Assembly: GCA_905200645.1 (NCBI GenBank)
Contig: CAJKLD010000006.1
Coordinates: forward strand, 16,023-80,022
Direction of reading: 5' to 3'
Length of the DNA: 64,000 nt
Source of the DNA: an uncultured Phascolarctobacterium sp.
GTDB lineage: Bacteria; Bacillota; Negativicutes; Acidaminococcales; Acidaminococcaceae
In this document: in pieces, positions 60,212 to 64,000 of the stretch
Position numbering within the stretch: the first letter of the stretch is position 1
Layout: every line of letters starts with the position of its first letter
Made by a program: the position numbers and the translations under genes
The notes under the pieces: model-generated
The model's input: the letters and a program-made list of their open reading frames with translations, nothing else
Database searches by the model: none
What the model was told of the DNA's origin: nothing

Positions 60212-60361
60212 ATGGAAATGGAAAAACTGCTTACTGCCGCCGCAGATTACGGTTTTCCTATGCTGATAAGCTGCTATCTGTTAATCCGCATGGAAAACAA
60301 AATCGACAAGCTAAGCGCAAATATCGACGCGCTCACCCGCGTGTTGGCAGCAGGAAAATAA
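60212..60361 (+). CDS. YvrJ-family small membrane protein
   Basis: 49 residues, AAAGGATG site. One hydrophobic helix (DYGFPMLISCYLLIR) followed by a charged helix (MENKIDKLSANIDALTRVL). This is the YvrJ pattern and also resembles small holin-like BhlA/UviB proteins. In B. subtilis yvrJ sits in the sigO-rsoA locus. With the amidase lacking a signal peptide, this could be its export or release partner; that is inference. It is the last gene of the cluster. Confidence 0.8.
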   Translation: MEMEKLLTAAADYGFPMLISCYLLIRMENKIDKLSANIDALTRVLAAGK

Positions 60362-60464
60362 ACAAAGAACCGTACATGTTGGCTTAACAGTGATAAGGAA
60401 CTAATTCAAACTTACTGCTGTCAGCCGACAATTCTGGTGTGCAGGGATCACAAACGCTAAGGCG

Positions 60465-60494
60465 ACCGCCCGTTTCCGAAAGGAACGGGCGGTT
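60465..60494 (+). terminator. Terminator-like hairpin after the YvrJ cluster
   Basis: ACCGCCCG...GGAACGGGCGGT around a GAAA tetraloop; the following sequence is T-rich but imperfect. The composition changes after this point. Confidence 0.65.
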
Positions 60495-60556
60495 GATCCT
60501 TATTCTGCTATTTATCGGAAGGAAAATTGAAATTATGTAGAATCAACTTATGTTCG

Positions 60557-61288
60557 TCAAAGAAAGGAATCAGTAACAATTTCATCCTCCGCCAGCATCC
60601 GGTAGCCGACGCCAAGCTCATTGATGATGTAGCGCTTTTCGCCGGGCGTCACGCCCATTTTCTTGCGGATGTTCTTCATGTTGACTTGCAGTTTCTTGAC
60701 GCTGCCATAGTCGGAATACCCCCAGACCGCCCGAATGATGGCGGCATACATCAGCACCTTTCCGGCGTGAACAGAGAGAAACGCCATGATGTTGTACTCC
60801 GTCTGGGTCAGGTCGATCTCTTCTTTGCCCACAAAGACCTGCCGTGTATCGTAATCGATCAGCAAGTCCTGAAGGCGGAATTTCCCGCCAGGGGTACTTT
60901 CATTCTCTTCGCTGTGCCGATGGCTGCGGAGAGCGGCGCGGATACGGGCCAGTAATTCCTCCGTGCCAAAGGGCTTCGTGATATAATCATTCGCCCCCAG
61001 ATCCAGCGCCTCCACCTTGTCTCTCTCATTGGAACGGGCGGAGAGCACAATGATGGGCACGGTGTCCGATTCCCGGACTTTCTGAATCAAGTCCAAACCA
61101 TCCCGATCCGGCAGGCCGAGATCCAGAACGATGAGATCCGGACGATGGGAGGCGTACATCATTATGCCGAGCGCACAGGTCTCCGCGCAGAGCACCTGAT
61201 AGTCGCTGGTTTCCAGATTGGCTTTGATAAAGCTTCGGATGTTGGCCTCGTCCTCTACGATCAGGATCTTGTACTTGTTATTGCCCAT
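60557..61288 (-). CDS. KdpE-like response regulator
   Basis: 243 residues from ATG 61288; the longer frame lies inside the kinase gene. Receiver domain with the acidic pair (VEDEANIRSF), phospho-acceptor Asp in LIVLDLGLPD, and Lys in ITKPFG; OmpR/PhoB-type winged helix with LTQTEYNIMAFL and RYIINELGVGYRM. KdpE-type regulators activate potassium transport genes. It is coupled to the kinase gene by 11 nt of overlap. The base composition and codon choice look unlike those of the main genome. Confidence 0.88.
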   Translation of the reverse strand: MGNNKYKILIVEDEANIRSFIKANLETSDYQVLCAETCALGIMMYASHRPDLIVLDLGLPDRDGLDLIQKVRESDTVPIIVLSARSNERDKVEALDLGANDYITKPFGTEELLARIRAALRSHRHSEENESTPGGKFRLQDLLIDYDTRQVFVGKEEIDLTQTEYNIMAFLSVHAGKVLMYAAIIRAVWGYSDYGSVKKLQVNMKNIRKKMGVTPGEKRYIINELGVGYRMLAEDEIVTDSFL

Positions 61289-62342
61289 CGTCCTCACCCC
61301 CTCTTTCCAGAGCAAAGCGGAATACCGCACCGCCGCCACTTCTGTTTCCTGCGGTAATGTCACTGCCGTGCGCCTTGACGATGGCGGCGCACACAGAAAG
61401 CCCGATCCCCATATTGCGGCGGGTCCCGTCCACCGGCGCGGCAGACTTTTCATAGCTCCCGGTAAAAATCTTTTGAAGCGCATCTTCCGGGATGCCGCAG
61501 CCGTTATCAGCAACCTCAAATACCGCCTTGTCTCCCACGAGAGAAACGGAAAGCGTCAGCTCTGTCATACCTTTTGCATGGAATACAGCGTTTTCCAGAA
61601 GATTCAGCAGCACCTGCTCAATAAGGAGCGAATCTATGGGAATGTCCACAAACTCGTCCGGTATCTGCGTGATGACCTTCTGATTCGGATGCTTTTTGGA
61701 AAACTTCATGAGAACCGAGTCAATCAGCTCATCCGGAACCGTGGGTGTCTTCACGACTTCCACTTTCGCGCCGTCGATTCTTGTAACCGACAGAAGATTT
61801 TCAACCATGCGGATGAGCCATTCGCTGTCCTCCTGAATTTCTCCCAACAGCTTGAGCTGCTGCTCCTTTGGCAGCGCGTCATACTTGGAGATCAGCGTGG
61901 AGGATGACCCGTATATGGAGGTGAGGGGCGTGCGCAGGTCATGGGAGATCGCCCGCAGCAGATTGCCCCGCATTCTCTCTTTTTCGTTTTCTGAGCGCAG
62001 CTTCTCCTGATCGCGGATGCGAATGTTCAGCGTACTAGTGGAAACGGCGACGACCAGCATGATGACAGCGGATAAGATGCTTTCTTCTACGAAAAAGTCA
62101 AAGGTGTAATAGGGATAGGTGAAGGCGAAATTCACCGCAAACACGCTGACGATGGCAGAGGCGATGCCATAGCAATACCCGTTGGTTTTCAGCGAGATCA
62201 GAAACACGCCGAATACAAAGATCATGGGCACCAGCGTCTGCGTGGTAAAGAGCTTCTGAATGAGCAAATTGACGGCAAAGGCGCTGAAAAAGACGATGAC
62301 CGAAAATAAAATATCCTTTTGTCGCTGTCGATTCTTCATCAT
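61278..62342 (-). CDS. Truncated KdpD-like sensor histidine kinase (DUF4118)
   Basis: 354 residues: four membrane helices of a DUF4118 domain (about 10-105), then HisKA with the phospho-acceptor His in AISHDLRTPLT, and an HATPase domain (NLLENAVFHAKG, DNGCGIPEDAL, GIGLSV). The KdpD and universal-stress domains that start a full KdpD are missing from the design, not broken off, as the start has an AGGAG site. It likely senses potassium or turgor. It is divergent from the CNNM gene, which is followed by a TrkH gene. Confidence 0.88.
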   Translation of the reverse strand: MMKNRQRQKDILFSVIVFFSAFAVNLLIQKLFTTQTLVPMIFVFGVFLISLKTNGYCYGIASAIVSVFAVNFAFTYPYYTFDFFVEESILSAVIMLVVAVSTSTLNIRIRDQEKLRSENEKERMRGNLLRAISHDLRTPLTSIYGSSSTLISKYDALPKEQQLKLLGEIQEDSEWLIRMVENLLSVTRIDGAKVEVVKTPTVPDELIDSVLMKFSKKHPNQKVITQIPDEFVDIPIDSLLIEQVLLNLLENAVFHAKGMTELTLSVSLVGDKAVFEVADNGCGIPEDALQKIFTGSYEKSAAPVDGTRRNMGIGLSVCAAIVKAHGSDITAGNRSGGGAVFRFALERGGEDDGQ

Positions 62343-62499
62343 GCTTCTCCTGAAATTGATTGCGGCTTATTATAGCGCATAAGCGGAAGCGCTTCAAGAT
62401 TCCTCACAGGGGGATCCTGCGCCGCACCTGTTTCTTTACCGAATCTACACCGGAGAAATGCTATGATATAAGCACACAGCAAAAAGGAGGAAGAAATTC

Positions 62500-62595
62500 G
62501 TGGAAAACGACAGTAGCGACGATAACGGTAACCGCTCTTATATGGTCTGTTCGTATGTGGCATATCTACGCCCTTTGCTGCGGTATCGGGTATAG
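62500..62595 (+). CDS. Possible 31-residue leader peptide
   Basis: A GTG-started frame of 31 codons behind an almost ideal AAAGGAGG site, 54 nt before the CNNM ATG. The overlapping +1 frame is hydrophobic (VATITVTALIW, ALCCGIGYRCVFF). Either could be a real leader or a remnant of a small membrane protein. Not confirmed. Confidence 0.3.
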   Translation: MENDSSDDNGNRSYMVCSYVAYLRPLLRYRV

Positions 62596-62649
62596 GTGTG
62601 TCTTTTTTGCTTGGTACGATAATACGAACAGAAAATAAAGGAGTTTGAA

Positions 62650-63900
62650 ATGAATTATTTTGGAAGCATTTTCGCAATGGTGGTCTGCATTGCCATGTCC
62701 GCCTATTTCAGCGCCACAGAAACGGCGTTTTCATCCCTGAACAAGACCCGCCTCAAAGTGTTGGCGGATAACGGAAACAAGCGGGCAGCGCTGGCGCTCA
62801 AGCTGTCCGAAGACTATGATAAGCTGATCTCCACCATCCTGATCGGCAACAATATTGTGAATATCATGTTAGCGTCCATCGGCACACTTCTGTTCGTAGG
62901 GCTTTACGGCGACATCGGTGCGACCATTTCCACCATTGTAGTCACGGTCGTTGTCCTGATCTTTGGCGAGATCACCCCCAAAAGCATTGCAAAGGACACG
63001 CCGGAGCGCTTTGCCATGTTCAGCGCGTCCTTCATCCGGCTCTGGATCTGGGTGCTAACGCCGCTGAACTTCCTGTTCTCCCAGTGGAAAAAGCTGGTTT
63101 CCCGCTTCTTCAAGACGGACGACAACGCCAAAATGTCCCACGAGGAACTGCTCCTTTTCATGGAGGACGTGGAGCAGGACGGCGGAATTGACGAAAACGA
63201 GGGTAAGCTGCTGCGCAACGCCCTTGAGTTCCGCGACCTGACGGCGGCAGAAATTCTGACCCATCGAATTGACTTGGAGGCCGTGGACATCGGCGAAAGC
63301 CATGAGGAAATTGCCAAAGCCTTTACACAGTCCCGCTTTTCCCGTCTGCTGGTCTACCGGGATACCATCGATCAGATCGTCGGCGTTCTTCATCAGAAGG
63401 ACTTCTATATCAACGGCAAGATGACGGATCAGCCCATTGCGGAGATCATGACGGAGCCGCTGTTCGTCTATCAGCACACGAAGATCCGCGACATTCTAAA
63501 AATGCTCCAGCATCAGAAGTCCCATGTCGCCGTCGTTGTAGACGATTTTGGCGGCACGCTCGGTATTGTTACGATGGAGGATATTCTGGAAGAACTGGTT
63601 GGTGAAATTTGGGACGAACACGACGAAGTGGAAGAAGATTTTGAAAAGCTGGACGAGAACACCTACCGTGTGGACTGCTCCGTCAGCTTGGAGGATTTTA
63701 TGGAATTCTTTGACGTCAAGCTGGAATCGGACAGTGTTTCCGTCGGCGGCTGGGTCATGGAGCAGATGAATAGAGTCCCCATCAAAGGCGATTCCTTTAC
63801 TGTGCAGAATTTGGAGATCACGGTCTCCGAGCTGAGCACGTATCGGGTATCCTATGTCACAGTCAGGCAATGCGACGTATGTTTGGCCTGCGCACAATAA
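62650..63900 (+). CDS. CNNM/HlyC-CorC family membrane protein
   Basis: 416 residues. CNNM transmembrane domain (about 1-135; ATETAFSSLNKTRLK and IFGEITPKSIAK motifs), two CBS domains (about 200-315), and a C-terminal transporter-associated domain (SVSVGGWVMEQMNRVPIKGDSF). Such proteins are tied to magnesium and cobalt efflux or sodium exchange and were once called hemolysins. The end, SYVTVRQCDVCLACAQ, is unlike the usual charged tail and may come from a late frameshift. AAAGGAG site. It is followed by a TrkH gene. Confidence 0.88.
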   Translation: MNYFGSIFAMVVCIAMSAYFSATETAFSSLNKTRLKVLADNGNKRAALALKLSEDYDKLISTILIGNNIVNIMLASIGTLLFVGLYGDIGATISTIVVTVVVLIFGEITPKSIAKDTPERFAMFSASFIRLWIWVLTPLNFLFSQWKKLVSRFFKTDDNAKMSHEELLLFMEDVEQDGGIDENEGKLLRNALEFRDLTAAEILTHRIDLEAVDIGESHEEIAKAFTQSRFSRLLVYRDTIDQIVGVLHQKDFYINGKMTDQPIAEIMTEPLFVYQHTKIRDILKMLQHQKSHVAVVVDDFGGTLGIVTMEDILEELVGEIWDEHDEVEEDFEKLDENTYRVDCSVSLEDFMEFFDVKLESDSVSVGGWVMEQMNRVPIKGDSFTVQNLEITVSELSTYRVSYVTVRQCDVCLACAQ

Positions 63901-63929
63901 ATCTATCGCGCAATTCACAAGGAGTAAGA

Positions 63930-64000
63930 ATGATGTCGGAAGAAATGGTTTGCAGAAAGCGCCGCCTTTCGTCTTTTCAAATTATCATATTGGGCTTTGC
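63930..64000 (+). CDS. TrkH/KtrB-type potassium uptake protein, N-terminal fragment
   Basis: The window ends 23 codons in. The visible part (RRLSSFQIIILGFA) is the typical start of TrkH/KtrB potassium transporter membrane subunits. AAGGAG precedes two ATG codons (63930, 63933). Its presence fits the KdpDE-like pair as a potassium-related island. Confidence 0.65.
   Translation, partial: MMSEEMVCRKRRLSSFQIIILGF

Noticed and set aside
1..64000. CRISPR arrays, tRNA, rRNA or complete insertion sequences
   Set aside because: No regularly spaced direct repeats, cloverleaf patterns or transposase genes were found by eye. A covariance search could still find something small.

Overview
The window looks like the chromosome of an anaerobic, diderm member of the Firmicutes, most likely a Negativicute of the Acidaminococcaceae/Phascolarctobacterium kind. 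This is inference. The support is a 2-oxoacid:ferredoxin oxidoreductase gamma-subunit tail, an [FeFe]-hydrogenase maturase (HydE), a full-length pyruvate carboxylase, two dicarboxylate carriers (DASS and DcuC types), many exported proteins and lipoproteins, and a YvrJ/DUF2922/DUF1659 cluster. No rRNA, tRNA, CRISPR array or complete insertion sequence was seen.

Layout. 1-25.9 kb is mostly core metabolism: oxidoreductase tail, DASS carrier, hydE, mnmA, a candidate small RNA behind ftsH, ftsH, pyc, a YefM-YoeB toxin-antitoxin pair, a PepT-like peptidase, mntP, a split ThrE exporter, a uracil-DNA glycosylase, dcuC, an envelope operon (GtrA, lipid kinase, LtaS-like enzyme), an NhaC antiporter with an amidohydrolase, and an AEC carrier. 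26-56.7 kb is an accessory region full of exported proteins: periplasmic nucleotide-salvage enzymes, three orphan solute-binding proteins, a MalT-like LuxR ATPase, a membrane-anchored LuxR receptor, a YdjGHI-like envelope-stress module (ydjGH duplicated) and several lipoproteins. 56.7-60.5 kb holds a decayed ATP-binding regulator, an XRE regulator, and a sigma-factor/amidase/DUF1659/DUF2922/YvrJ cluster. 60.5-64 kb looks different in base and codon use and carries a truncated KdpD/KdpE pair, a CNNM/CorC-family protein and the start of a TrkH-type potassium channel, suggesting acquired DNA.

Main observation. The accessory region carries inverted G-rich boxes, roughly [C/T]C[C/T]CACCC - 14 or 15 nt - GGGTGGG[G/A]. 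In five cases a GGGTGGGG box is followed by exactly 20 nt and then a -10 hexamer (TATAAT three times, TAAAAT, TATATT). These promoters drive the NlpA-like protein and 5'-nucleotidase genes, a lipoprotein, an exported protein, the nucleoside hydrolase operon and an L,D-transpeptidase. The box takes the place of the -35 element, as at activator-dependent promoters of the MalT class. A fourth inverted pair lies at the predicted transcription start of the operon encoding a binding protein and the membrane LuxR receptor. The two binding-protein/LuxR modules have no ABC permease and look like sensing devices. Together these form a candidate undescribed regulon in which extracellular ligand sensing controls an exported nucleotide-salvage and envelope programme.
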